A stretch of DNA of 64,000 nucleotides from Chryseobacterium culicis (GTDB taxonomy: Bacteria > Bacteroidota > Bacteroidia > Flavobacteriales > Weeksellaceae), in contig NZ_PCPP01000002.1 in NCBI RefSeq assembly GCF_002979755.1, forward strand, positions 62,001 to 126,000. Direction: 5' to 3'. Made by a program: the position numbers and the translations under genes. Shown piece after piece: positions 1 to 8,245 of the stretch (within the stretch, counting starts at the first letter, position 1; the number at the start of each line of letters is the position of its first letter). A model generated the notes under the pieces. That model saw only the letters and a list, made by a program, of their open reading frames with translations, ran no database searches and was not told the DNA's origin.

Positions 1-2
1 TG

Positions 3-848
3 ATGGTTCTTTTGCAAAGAGTATTAAAAGAAACCAATGTAGAAAGTATTTCTGAACTGTGGCCTAATTTAGAGGTTTTTTTTCACGGCGGAATAAGCTT
101 TAAGCCCTATCGGGAACAATTCAGGCAGATCATCGGAAAAAACATCAATTACTACGAAATTTATAATGCTTCCGAAGGATTCTTCGGTATTCAGGACAGA
201 CCGGACAGTGATGAGATGCTTCTGATGCTGGATTATGGGATATTTTATGAGTTTATTCCAATGGATCAGTTCCATTTTTCAAATCCTAAGGTTGTAAGCC
301 TGGAAGATGTGGAAGTAGGGAAAAATTATGCAATGGTCATCACAACCAACGGAGGACTTTGGAGATACCTGATTGGAGACACTGTTGTTTTTACTTCAGT
401 TAATCCTTTCAGAATAAAAATAACAGGAAGAACAAAACATTATATCAATGCTTTTGGGGAAGAACTGATGATTACCAACGTAGAATCAGCGCTTTCAAAG
501 GCTTGTGAAGCAACGGGTGCACACATTACCGATTTTACAGGAGCTCCTGTATTTATGAACGGAAATGAAGGGGGTGCTCATGAATGGATTTTTGAATTCA
601 GTCAGCATCCGGATGATCTGGACAACTTTATTGATGCTTTTGACAAGCATTTAAAGACCATCAATTCAGACTATGAAGCAAAGAGATACAACAATATAAC
701 GCTTAAAAGACCTATTGTACATATCGCTAAAAATAATCTGTTTTATCATTGGCTGGAAGCTAAAGGAAAACTTGGCGGACAAAATAAAGTGCCTAGATTA
801 AGCAACGACAGAGAATACATTGATCCATTGCTGGAAATGAATAAATAG
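3..848 (+). CDS. GH3 auxin-responsive promoter family protein, 3' part
   Basis: The 281 visible residues match the C-terminal half of GH3-fold acyl-adenylate enzymes. They include a segment resembling the family's PNLE..F.GG..F..YR stretch near residues 22-40 and a glycine-rich LWRYLIGD core near residue 120. Plant GH3 proteins conjugate amino acids to hormones; the role of the bacterial members is unsettled. GH3 proteins are normally around 500 residues, so the true start lies left of the window and the ATG at position 3 is probably an internal Met. The gene is followed by a strong hairpin terminator shared with the converging lipoprotein gene. Confidence 0.8.
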   Translation: MVLLQRVLKETNVESISELWPNLEVFFHGGISFKPYREQFRQIIGKNINYYEIYNASEGFFGIQDRPDSDEMLLMLDYGIFYEFIPMDQFHFSNPKVVSLEDVEVGKNYAMVITTNGGLWRYLIGDTVVFTSVNPFRIKITGRTKHYINAFGEELMITNVESALSKACEATGAHITDFTGAPVFMNGNEGGAHEWIFEFSQHPDDLDNFIDAFDKHLKTINSDYEAKRYNNITLKRPIVHIAKNNLFYHWLEAKGKLGGQNKVPRLSNDREYIDPLLEMNK

Positions 849-879
849 AAGATATAGACCACTTCTGGTTAAAGAATAA

Positions 880-910
880 AAAGCCGTAATTCACTGAGAA
901 TTACGGCTTT
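880..910. terminator. bidirectional hairpin terminator
   Basis: A 13-bp perfect inverted repeat (arms AAAGCCGTAATTC and its complement) with a 5-nt loop lies between the converging GH3 and lipoprotein genes. It is A-rich on the left and T-rich on the right, so it can end transcripts from either side. Confidence 0.85.
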
Positions 911-921
911 TATTTTATATT

Positions 922-1332
922 CTATTTACTTAAGTCTTCTTTCACTTTCTTGGCAGCTTCCTCTACTTTTGAAGCTCCTGCTTTAGCCGCTTCCTTAGCA
1001 TCTTTCCCTACTTTATTCGCTTCAGTTTTAATATCCTGTCCCGCTTTGTGAAGATCCTGTTTCGTTTTATCAGCTGTCGCATCAATTTTATCTTTTGCTT
1101 TCTGAGCAGCATCGTCAATTTTGTTACCCGCTTCATCTACTTTTGCTTTCACATCTTCTTTTGCATTGTTGATCTTTGCCGTATCAAGTGTGTTTGGCGT
1201 TTCTGTAACAGTAGTTGAAGTAGTGGTAACAGATCCGTCAGGGTTTTCTACCTGTTCTGTTTTTGTTGTTGATTTTGTACATGCTACAGTGAATACTGAG
1301 ATTGCTACTGCAGCCAGGATTTGTTTTTTCAT
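922..1332 (-). CDS. Ala/Lys-rich lipoprotein with amphipathic repeats
   Basis: This 136-residue protein starts with a lipoprotein signal ending in a lipobox around Cys18 (FTVAC). A Thr-rich linker follows, then about 85 residues of Lys/Ala/Asp-rich sequence with repeated 11-residue-like units such as AQKAKDKIDATADKTKQ. This is LEA-like or YtxH-like composition, expected to be helical and highly soluble. Related small envelope lipoproteins are common in Flavobacteriia and are sometimes stress-induced, but I know no defined function. It lies 31 bp downstream of another small lipoprotein gene on the same strand. Confidence 0.75.
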   Translation of the reverse strand: MKKQILAAVAISVFTVACTKSTTKTEQVENPDGSVTTTSTTVTETPNTLDTAKINNAKEDVKAKVDEAGNKIDDAAQKAKDKIDATADKTKQDLHKAGQDIKTEANKVGKDAKEAAKAGASKVEEAAKKVKEDLSK

Positions 1333-1363
1333 ATTGTATATTGTTTAATGATGTTTGTTGTGT

Positions 1364-1726
1364 TTATTGTGCCTTCGTGTCCTGAGCAGAAGGTGCTTCT
1401 GAAGCTTTTTGTTTCTTTTCTGCTTCAACCTTCTTTTTTTCCTCTTCCTGTTTTACTTTGTTTTCTTTTTCCAGCTCTGCTTTTAGCTTATTTTCTTCTT
1501 CCTGAAGCTTTTTAGCCTGTTTTACAGAATCAATATACTGAGGAGAAGACATTCTTATTTTTCGGGCGATATCCACTGAAACAGCTCCTGTAGAAAAGGA
1601 ATCAATAGCTGTGGTATCATACCGAACTTTCACTTCCTGTTCAGCTCCGAAACCTGGAGATTCTTTCTTGGAACAGGCAGTAAAAAGGATAATAAAAATA
1701 AAAATCGCAGACAGTAAATTTTTCAT
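1364..1726 (-). CDS. small coiled-coil lipoprotein
   Basis: This 120-residue protein has a signal peptide with a lipobox at Cys18 (LFTAC), so it should be lipid-anchored in the envelope. Residues 60-110 are a long charged helix rich in Lys and Glu (QEEEKKKVEAEKKQKA), typical of a coiled coil. No enzymatic domain is visible. It starts 5 bp after the stop of the EEP hydrolase gene upstream and probably belongs to the same transcript. Confidence 0.7.
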   Translation of the reverse strand: MKNLLSAIFIFIILFTACSKKESPGFGAEQEVKVRYDTTAIDSFSTGAVSVDIARKIRMSSPQYIDSVKQAKKLQEEENKLKAELEKENKVKQEEEKKKVEAEKKQKASEAPSAQDTKAQ

Positions 1727-1730
1727 GGAA

Positions 1731-2702
1731 CTAATTTAATCGAAATTCTGCAATTACAGGATAGTGATCCGATAATTTCACAGATTGGTCTACTTTATAG
1801 CTTAGCGGGATGATTGATTTCGAAGTAAAGATATAGTCAATTCTCAAAGGAACTTTATAATCATGAAAACTGCTGGCACTTCCCTTTCCGGCCACTAAAA
1901 ATGCATCCTGAAGATCCTTTCCAAGATTATAATATTCATATGAATTGGGAACGGAATTAAAATCTCCGGCCAAAATCACAGGGTAAGGCGATAAATCAAC
2001 CATTTTTCTGATTCTTTTTACCTGATCTTCATGAGCCTGGAATGTTGGAGTCATATGGGAAAGCAATGTAGAAATGTTTCCAAGACCTAATCCATCAAGT
2101 TTCGTAAACATAGATTTATTAAGCCTGAAAGGTTCAAGATAAATATTAATAATTCTGACTACTTTTCCATTGATGTCTATATCAGCATAGAATGAATTTC
2201 CACGTGCTTTTTCATCTATAAGTTCTGCCTGTCTTACAATTTTATGTTTAGTTTTAAGAATAACTGACGGATATTTTATAAGATCACGTTTTATAACACG
2301 ATTCGTATCTTTTTCCTGTACAAGAATAATGTCTGCATCCTGTGCCTTGATATAATCTTTTACTTTATCCCAGCCATATTCACCGTATTTCACATTAAAA
2401 GTCAGTACTTTAATATCCCGTATTGTTTTTAAATTTTCAGTTTTAGGAGAAAAATTAACCCATCGTCTGATCGGGTTGTAGAAAATAAGTGTACCTAAGG
2501 CAAAAGCAATAGCAATCTTTTCTTTTTTGAAGATCCACACCAGCGTAAGAATCACGTGTGCCAGAATCAGATAAGGAAAACCAAGAGACAGAAGATTCAG
2601 ATTGCCTAAAATATTGGGTGGAATCCATGCATTCCCCAATGTGCATAACAGCAAAACAGCAACAACGATATGTATAAATAGTAATATCTGGTTCGACTTC
2701 AT
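1731..2702 (-). CDS. membrane-anchored endonuclease/exonuclease/phosphatase family protein (copy 2)
   Basis: Start chosen at the ATG giving MKSNQILLF (323 aa), because the codon opening the longer frame at 2750 is not supported by homology with its neighbour. Three N-terminal membrane helices (about residues 5-85) precede an EEP-fold domain. The EEP motifs are visible: QEKD (metal Glu), GDFNSVPNSYEYY and a terminal SDHYPV. EEP members hydrolyse phosphodiesters in nucleic acids, lipids or nucleotides; the substrate here cannot be read. The protein is strongly similar along its length to the gene at 2777-3760, so the two are a tandem duplication. Confidence 0.85.
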   Translation of the reverse strand: MKSNQILLFIHIVVAVLLLCTLGNAWIPPNILGNLNLLSLGFPYLILAHVILTLVWIFKKEKIAIAFALGTLIFYNPIRRWVNFSPKTENLKTIRDIKVLTFNVKYGEYGWDKVKDYIKAQDADIILVQEKDTNRVIKRDLIKYPSVILKTKHKIVRQAELIDEKARGNSFYADIDINGKVVRIINIYLEPFRLNKSMFTKLDGLGLGNISTLLSHMTPTFQAHEDQVKRIRKMVDLSPYPVILAGDFNSVPNSYEYYNLGKDLQDAFLVAGKGSASSFHDYKVPLRIDYIFTSKSIIPLSYKVDQSVKLSDHYPVIAEFRLN

Positions 2703-2776
2703 GAAAAAAACGGTCTTGGTACGGTTTTCTTTCAACAAAAATCCTACCAAGCAGACAATTTTAACTCTTTTTATGA

Positions 2777-3760
2777 TTATTTGTCCTCCGTGGAAAACTT
2801 AACTGTGACAGGATAATGATCTGAAATACTTACAGAACGGTCAACTTGATAAGATATTGCCTTTAATGATTTTGAAGAAAACACATAGTCTATCCTGATC
2901 GGAAATTTATAGTCGTGAAAACTGGTTGCACTGCCTCTCCCGGCTGTTAAAAATGCATCTTCAAGTCCTTCTGATAAATGGTAATATTCGTAAGAATTGG
3001 GTACAGAATTGAAGTCTCCGGCAAGAATAACAGGATAAGGTGAATTTTTAATTACTTCACGAATCAAATCAACCTGTTCCTGATGTTTTTTAAAGGTGGG
3101 AATCAGCCTTTTAACAACATCTTTTATTTTTTTTTCGTTGGTATCTGTATTTGTGTTAAGCTTCACCATATCTTTTTCGAAACGGAAAGGATGAAGGTAC
3201 ACATCAATAAACCGATATATCCTTCCATGAATTTCTATATCAACCTGTAAACCAGGAACCCTTACATTATCGTCCTGTGGATCTATGATCTGTTGTTTAA
3301 TGATTTTATGCTTAGTCAAAAGCATTAAACCTTTTCCGGGGGTTGTTTTCTGATACCCTTCAAATTGATATTTTCTACCCGAATCCTCTTGTAAAAGCAG
3401 AACATCTGCATTCTGAGTTCTAAGATAGGGCCCAATATCTTTATTTCCTCCGCCTCTGGTATTGAAAGAAACTACTTTTATTTCAGAGTTCCCTTTTTTA
3501 TCAGAATAATTCACCCATCGCTTTACTGGATTTATAAATGCTAACCCAGCAAACATAAACACAAAAGCCCTCTTTTTCCAGCTGAATACCCAGAAGACGG
3601 TTAGTACAATATATAAAATGATTAAAATCGGGAAACCCAGCGACAGTAAATTAAACCACGGAAAAATCTTTGGGGGAACATAGGCATTTAATAATGTACC
3701 TAGTAGCAAAAATAGAATTCCAAGATGTAGAATGAATAATATGAGTCGGAAAATTTTCAC
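2777..3760 (-). CDS. membrane-anchored endonuclease/exonuclease/phosphatase family protein (copy 1)
   Basis: A 327-residue paralogue of the next gene downstream, with the same plan: three N-terminal transmembrane helices (about residues 7-85) and an EEP catalytic domain. Visible motifs are LLQEDSG (metal Glu), the conserved GDFNSVPNSYEYYH block near residue 255 and SDHYPV near the C-terminus. The catalytic domain probably faces one side of the inner membrane. Divergence from its partner is spread over the whole length, with the catalytic motifs conserved, so both copies look functional. Confidence 0.85.
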   Translation of the reverse strand: MKIFRLILFILHLGILFLLLGTLLNAYVPPKIFPWFNLLSLGFPILIILYIVLTVFWVFSWKKRAFVFMFAGLAFINPVKRWVNYSDKKGNSEIKVVSFNTRGGGNKDIGPYLRTQNADVLLLQEDSGRKYQFEGYQKTTPGKGLMLLTKHKIIKQQIIDPQDDNVRVPGLQVDIEIHGRIYRFIDVYLHPFRFEKDMVKLNTNTDTNEKKIKDVVKRLIPTFKKHQEQVDLIREVIKNSPYPVILAGDFNSVPNSYEYYHLSEGLEDAFLTAGRGSATSFHDYKFPIRIDYVFSSKSLKAISYQVDRSVSISDHYPVTVKFSTEDK

Positions 3761-3769
3761 AAAATTATT

Positions 3770-4525
3770 TTAATTGAATCGGTACAAATGTTTTTTCCAA
3801 ATTCTTGCCAGCAGCCATCCCACCAAAGCTCCTCCTACGTGAGCCAAGTGAGCAATACCGCCTCCATTTCCTGATAACCCAAGATATACAGAGATTACCA
3901 CAATAATTGGCAACAGGTATTTTACTTTAATCGGAACCGGAATAAACATAATACCAATTTTAGAATCCGGATATAAAGTTGCAAAAGCAGCTACCACTCC
4001 GAAAATTGCTCCGGAAGCACCTAACATTGGAGATCTTAAATCTCTATAAAGTTGATCTGATAAATTCTGGGCTTCTTGGCTAGATGCATGGAATGTTAAA
4101 TATTCAGCAGTGTTAAGAGACACCCTTGAATAAATTTCAGAAGCATTTACTCCTAAGCTTTCCAAACCAGAAACAATCTGTTGAATTTCAACAAAATTCC
4201 ACAGATTGAACAAGAAAAATGAACCAAGACCACTTGCAAAGTATAATATCAGATACTTTTTATCCCCAAGTGTCTGCTCCAGAATAGGTCCAAAACTAAA
4301 CAAAGTAAACATATTAAATAAAATATGCATTATCCCTCCAGGTTCATCAAGAGGAGCATGCATAAACATGTGTGTAATTACTTGCCATGATTTGAAGAGT
4401 GGAGAAAAAGGATAATAACCTACCAAAGAATCATACAATCCTTTAAAAATAAAATTAGATATGAGGTATATTATAACATTTATAATGATTATATTCCTGG
4501 TAATTGGCGGTATATTATTAAACAT
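3770..4525 (-). CDS. rhomboid family intramembrane serine protease
   Basis: A 251-residue polytopic membrane protein. The rhomboid catalytic dyad is visible as Ser171 in the motif GASGAIFG and His229 in AHVGG. An HMFMHA segment at 52-57 and an N-rich helix at 67-75 match the conserved rhomboid core. Rhomboids cleave transmembrane substrates within the bilayer. A poorly conserved soluble loop of about 50 residues (115-165) is inserted between membrane helices. The gene sits 5 bp after mutL and 9 bp before the EEP pair, all on the minus strand, so it probably shares their transcript. Confidence 0.92.
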   Translation of the reverse strand: MFNNIPPITRNIIIINVIIYLISNFIFKGLYDSLVGYYPFSPLFKSWQVITHMFMHAPLDEPGGIMHILFNMFTLFSFGPILEQTLGDKKYLILYFASGLGSFFLFNLWNFVEIQQIVSGLESLGVNASEIYSRVSLNTAEYLTFHASSQEAQNLSDQLYRDLRSPMLGASGAIFGVVAAFATLYPDSKIGIMFIPVPIKVKYLLPIIVVISVYLGLSGNGGGIAHLAHVGGALVGWLLARIWKKHLYRFN

Positions 4526-4530
4526 ATTTT

Positions 4531-6327
4531 CTAAAATTTGTTTTTAAAGTCATTAAACGGAACTTCATAAAAACATCTTTTGCCGTCCGGTAAAAATTCC
4601 GGGAAGCCTAATGCTGTAAAGTCTTTGATAAGCTGTTCCGCATCTTTTTTATAAATAAAGTCAAATCTTGACTTCGACTGCATTTTGTTCCATTGATTAT
4701 GGTAATACTGCATGAATTCTTCTTCTGTCTTGTATTCCAGGATCTCAAAAAGGTTTTCCAGGAACTTCATAGCCTGGGTTTCTTTCAGACCTTCGGGAAG
4801 TGAATCTATTCGGAGTACACTTTCATGAGCAATTTTCATGTCAAACCCTAATTCCGGAAGATATTTTTTAATCGAATTGTATTTTGTCTTCTCGATTTCA
4901 TTCATGTGGTACTCCAGAGAGAAAAGAAGAGCATGGCTGTTTGTATTTGATTTTCTGGTAGATTTATTTCCCTCAGAAACCAACAGCCTGTGCATTCTTC
5001 CCAAATCCAGCATTAAAGTAACATCTCCTTTATTGAAAAGCCAGTAACCGTTGGGAAGTCTCATAAGGTCTTCGTCAAAATCTTCATCTTCAAACAAATT
5101 GATCTTCGAAGGCTCTGCCGTTATATTCTGATGATACATTTCTGTAAGGTTCTGAATTTCTTCAGGATGCACTACATTTTTTTCTTCAAGGAAAGGATTA
5201 TAGTCTTTATCTACAATGATTTCAGGCATTTTGATAATGCCACCACTTGTTCCGCCACCATTTCCTTTACTTGGAATAGGCTTATTCATCATTTCATCCA
5301 GTTCCGGATCTCTGTCAAAATCAAGGCTTGGAGACACATTATAAATTCCTAAAGATCTTTTAATCGTTGAACGCAGTAAAGCAAAAATAAGGTGCTCATC
5401 TTCAAATTTTACTTCTGTTTTCTGTGGATGGATATTAACATCTATTTTCTCCGGATCAAGCTCCAGAAAAAGGAAAAACGAAGGTACATATCCAGGTTGA
5501 AGCAATCCTTCAAAAGCTTCCTGCACGGCTTTATTGAAGTAAGGACTTCTGAAATACCTGCCGTTTACAAAAAGGAACTGCTCTCCTCTTGCTTTCTTAG
5601 CGCCTTCAGGTTTAGCAACAAAACCGTGAAGCTTACACCAGATAATATCTTCTTTAATGGGTATCAACAGCGGCTGAAGCTTTCTTCCGAAAACATCTAC
5701 AATACGCTGCATCTGGCTTCCTTTTCTTAGTCTGAAAACAGCTTCATCATCATGAAACAGAGAAAACTCCAGATTCTCATGAGCTAATGCAACACGCTGA
5801 AATTCATCAATTACGTGTCTGAATTCAACATTATTATTTTTCAAAAACTTCCTTCTTGCAGGAACGTTATAAAAAAGATTTTTTACTAAAAAGTTTGATC
5901 CGTCTGCTGTCTGAATCGGGTCCTGAAATTGGAAAACCCCTCCTTCGATGTAAATATTGGTTCCGATGGAAGTATCTTTCTGTTTTGTTCTGAGCTCCAC
6001 CTGAGAAACCGCAGCAATGGAAGCCAAAGCTTCACCTCGGAATCCTTTTGTGGCAATCTTAAAGATATCTTCTGTTCCTTTGATTTTGGAGGTAGCGTGT
6101 CTTTCAAAGGCCATCCGGGCATCTGTTTCAGACATCCCTTTTCCGTCGTCTACCACCTGAATAAGGTTTTTCCCGGCATCCCTGATGATCAATTCAATTT
6201 TCGTTGCATCTGCATCTATAGCATTTTCCAAAAGTTCTTTCACGATGGATGCAGGCCTCTGCACCACCTCTCCTGCTGCAATTTGGTTGGCTACATGATC
6301 CGGTAAAAGCTGAATAATATCTGACAT
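4531..6327 (-). CDS. mutL: DNA mismatch repair protein MutL
   Basis: 598 residues from the ATG giving MSDIIQLLP; the frame extends five codons further to a TTG that I do not use. The N-terminal GHKL ATPase is complete, with IAAGEVVQRP, ELLENAIDADAT, DDGKGM and TKGFRGEALASI. The C-terminal dimerisation domain is present. However, the endonuclease motif DQHAxxExxxxE of MutH-less bacteria is replaced by a segment reading DLGRMHRLLVSE, and the late C(P/H)HGRP motif reads LPDGKRC. The protein should still couple MutS recognition to repair, but the nicking site seems degenerate. Confidence 0.95.
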   Translation of the reverse strand: MSDIIQLLPDHVANQIAAGEVVQRPASIVKELLENAIDADATKIELIIRDAGKNLIQVVDDGKGMSETDARMAFERHATSKIKGTEDIFKIATKGFRGEALASIAAVSQVELRTKQKDTSIGTNIYIEGGVFQFQDPIQTADGSNFLVKNLFYNVPARRKFLKNNNVEFRHVIDEFQRVALAHENLEFSLFHDDEAVFRLRKGSQMQRIVDVFGRKLQPLLIPIKEDIIWCKLHGFVAKPEGAKKARGEQFLFVNGRYFRSPYFNKAVQEAFEGLLQPGYVPSFFLFLELDPEKIDVNIHPQKTEVKFEDEHLIFALLRSTIKRSLGIYNVSPSLDFDRDPELDEMMNKPIPSKGNGGGTSGGIIKMPEIIVDKDYNPFLEEKNVVHPEEIQNLTEMYHQNITAEPSKINLFEDEDFDEDLMRLPNGYWLFNKGDVTLMLDLGRMHRLLVSEGNKSTRKSNTNSHALLFSLEYHMNEIEKTKYNSIKKYLPELGFDMKIAHESVLRIDSLPEGLKETQAMKFLENLFEILEYKTEEEFMQYYHNQWNKMQSKSRFDFIYKKDAEQLIKDFTALGFPEFLPDGKRCFYEVPFNDFKNKF

Positions 6328-6642
6328 AAAAACGTAAATCAACTTACAAAAATAGTCAATGGAAACGGGAATTAAAATACTAAAATCGTGATTTAATATT
6401 TAATTATCAACATTTTTGCCTATTTATCCCCAACTGATTTTTTTAATGTTTGTAATGAAGGGCGTTAGCAAGTTGATCCGTCTCATCCGGAAACTTTCAT
6501 TTCAATGACCATGGAAAGAGGACAAAAACAATAAAAATTCCAATAATGAAGTTAATTTTTCAAAAAAAACGCCCCTATTCCATCATAAAATAAGGGCGTT
6601 TACAGCTAGTTTATACAAAAAAATAATAGTGTGTTTTACATT
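6328..6642. other. intergenic region between mutL and the YoaK gene
   Basis: About 315 bp without a convincing gene. The part near mutL should hold its promoter. The middle carries scattered AT-rich sequence and the left-hand edge of a hairpin terminator at 6566-6602. I saw no RNA gene or repeat. Confidence 0.5.
6566..6602 (-). terminator. hairpin terminator of the YoaK-type gene
   Basis: Arms AAACGCCC and GGGCGTTT surround an AT-rich loop just past the stop of the minus-strand gene at 6643. An uninterrupted run of T follows on the minus strand. Confidence 0.75.
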
Positions 6643-7470
6643 TTAATCCTCAAAGACAAGTTTTCTTTTCTTCTCTCTTTTAGGAATTCCATGGATTTTC
6701 TCATACAGATAAGCAAAAATATTGGGCTTTCTGTAGATCCTGCTGTATCTGTACTTCGTATTGAAGTGACGAATATGAATTTTATAAGCATCATACCCAA
6801 TAACAATCAACAGACATATACTGATTACATAGAAGACTCTGAATTCAAGATAGTAGTAAGTTAACCCTGAGAATACTGCTCCCATAACATAGGCAAGCAT
6901 AATACTCATCAGAAGTTTTGCTCTGCCAATCAGCTCTCCATTTCTTCTGTACTTTTTCTGTGTAAACATGGATACCAGGATTCCCAGGTCGGTGGTTGTT
7001 CCGGTAAGGTGGGTTGTTTTCACAGAGAAGTTGGAGATACTTGCCGTTAATCCGTTTTGCAATCCGGTAGCGAAAAGCATCAATGCTACTAAATATTCTG
7101 TTTCTTCTAATGTTTTTTGATAATAAAACTGCCCGTATATACCTACAAAAAGAAGACATAAAATTTCCAGCGCAATAGGCATAGAATGGGCAAAATATTT
7201 ACTTTTTTTATTAAAATTGATAACAATAAAGTTGGACAGAAAGCTTCCGAAGAAGAACAAAAAGATCCATCCTCCTACTACTCCTACCTGCGTCCAGTTT
7301 CCTTTACTGATTTCTGCCGCCAAAATAGCGTAGTGTCCCGTTACGTTTGATGTAAAAGAAAGAAATATCAATAGGGAAGCAATATTTATAGTACCTGCCG
7401 TAAAGGCAGTCAGCGTCCCCAACCTGATATTGTCTCCCAGTGTCCTGCTGTTACTATAATTTCTTAACAT
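6643..7470 (-). CDS. YoaK (DUF1275) family membrane protein
   Basis: 275 residues with about six or seven hydrophobic helices and a basic C-terminus (EKIHGIPKREKKRK). The first helix (GTLTAFTAGTINIASLLIF) and the following NVTGHY motif match the DUF1275/YoaK family, inner-membrane proteins of unknown transport role. A second family-type motif, NGLTASISNFSVKTTHLTGT, lies near residues 138-157. The gene is 32 bp downstream of the small USP-like gene and probably co-transcribed with it. Confidence 0.85.
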   Translation of the reverse strand: MLRNYSNSRTLGDNIRLGTLTAFTAGTINIASLLIFLSFTSNVTGHYAILAAEISKGNWTQVGVVGGWIFLFFFGSFLSNFIVINFNKKSKYFAHSMPIALEILCLLFVGIYGQFYYQKTLEETEYLVALMLFATGLQNGLTASISNFSVKTTHLTGTTTDLGILVSMFTQKKYRRNGELIGRAKLLMSIMLAYVMGAVFSGLTYYYLEFRVFYVISICLLIVIGYDAYKIHIRHFNTKYRYSRIYRKPNIFAYLYEKIHGIPKREKKRKLVFED

Positions 7471-7502
7471 TTTTTATCTTTTTAAATAGTGTTTAATTCT
7501 TT

Positions 7503-7997
7503 TTAGACCTCAACAAAGATCTCCGCCAGTCTTCCTCTTTCCGGAAGCCTTTCTCTTACCTCAACTGTAATTTCGTGAGATTGAAGTTCTTTGCATTTTT
7601 TGATATAAGGAATCAGATCAAATTTGCCTTTTCCTTTACTTTTAATAGATGGAGAATAATAAGCTTCCTCAATATTTTCTGCCTTTACATACTGGTTAAA
7701 TGTTCTTTGGAAACTTCCTGTAAAGACATCACAGATGATTTTGTTAACCAGATGAGGATATTTATTACTGATAATTCCAAAGGCATCACAGAATTCCGAA
7801 GGCCTGATTTTATTGAAAATAGATGTTTTGGTACTGAACAAAAGATCTCTGATAGAATCTCCGGAATCATACCCAGTAGTCAGAAGGATATTATATTGGT
7901 TCTGATCTTCTGATGCATCTTTCTCTTTAAGTACTTTTTTCAATATGTTCAATGACTCAAGAGAGTAATCTGTTGCAATTAAAATTGTTTTAGCCAT
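7503..7997 (-). CDS. USP-like hypothetical protein
   Basis: 164 residues starting MAKTILIATDYSLESLN, which resembles the first strand and loop of universal stress protein domains. The rest shows no nucleotide-binding Gx2Gx9G motif and no other family signature I recognise, so the USP link is only structural resemblance. It is soluble, with no signal peptide. The YoaK-type membrane protein gene follows it 32 bp downstream on the same strand. Confidence 0.6.
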   Translation of the reverse strand: MAKTILIATDYSLESLNILKKVLKEKDASEDQNQYNILLTTGYDSGDSIRDLLFSTKTSIFNKIRPSEFCDAFGIISNKYPHLVNKIICDVFTGSFQRTFNQYVKAENIEEAYYSPSIKSKGKGKFDLIPYIKKCKELQSHEITVEVRERLPERGRLAEIFVEV

Positions 7998-8137
7998 GTT
8001 CTGTATTATTTTGTATCGTGTTTATCTTTTTTGATGATACAAAACTAGAACGACCATATTAGAAGATCTTTGGAATAGAATTAAAATGTGATTAAAGAGA
8101 TTAAAATGAGATTAGAAAATTGTTAAGGGGAGTTAAT

Positions 8138-8227
8138 ATGACGAAAAATCAAAATCGAAAAAGAGCGAACACACCTTTACAACACCCTGATTATCAAAAC
8201 AAGCAAGATGAAAAAGCAGCTCAATGA
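8138..8227 (+). CDS. candidate 29-residue basic small protein
   Basis: A short frame encoding MTKNQNRKRANTPLQHPDYQ plus nine more residues ending in EKAAQ. A purine-rich AAGGGGAG stretch lies about 7 nt before the ATG, an unusually strong Shine-Dalgarno for this genome. It sits alone in the gap between the USP-like gene and the histidine kinase gene, converging on the latter with 18 bp between the stop codons. The composition is hydrophilic and basic. No homologue is recognised, so this is a prediction only. Confidence 0.3.
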   Translation: MTKNQNRKRANTPLQHPDYQNKQDEKAAQ

Positions 8228-8245
8228 AGTTCAGGATGAAGATAT

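Noticed and set aside
5392..5730. Plus-strand frame inside mutL
   Set aside because: Antisense shadow of mutL without a plausible composition or leader.
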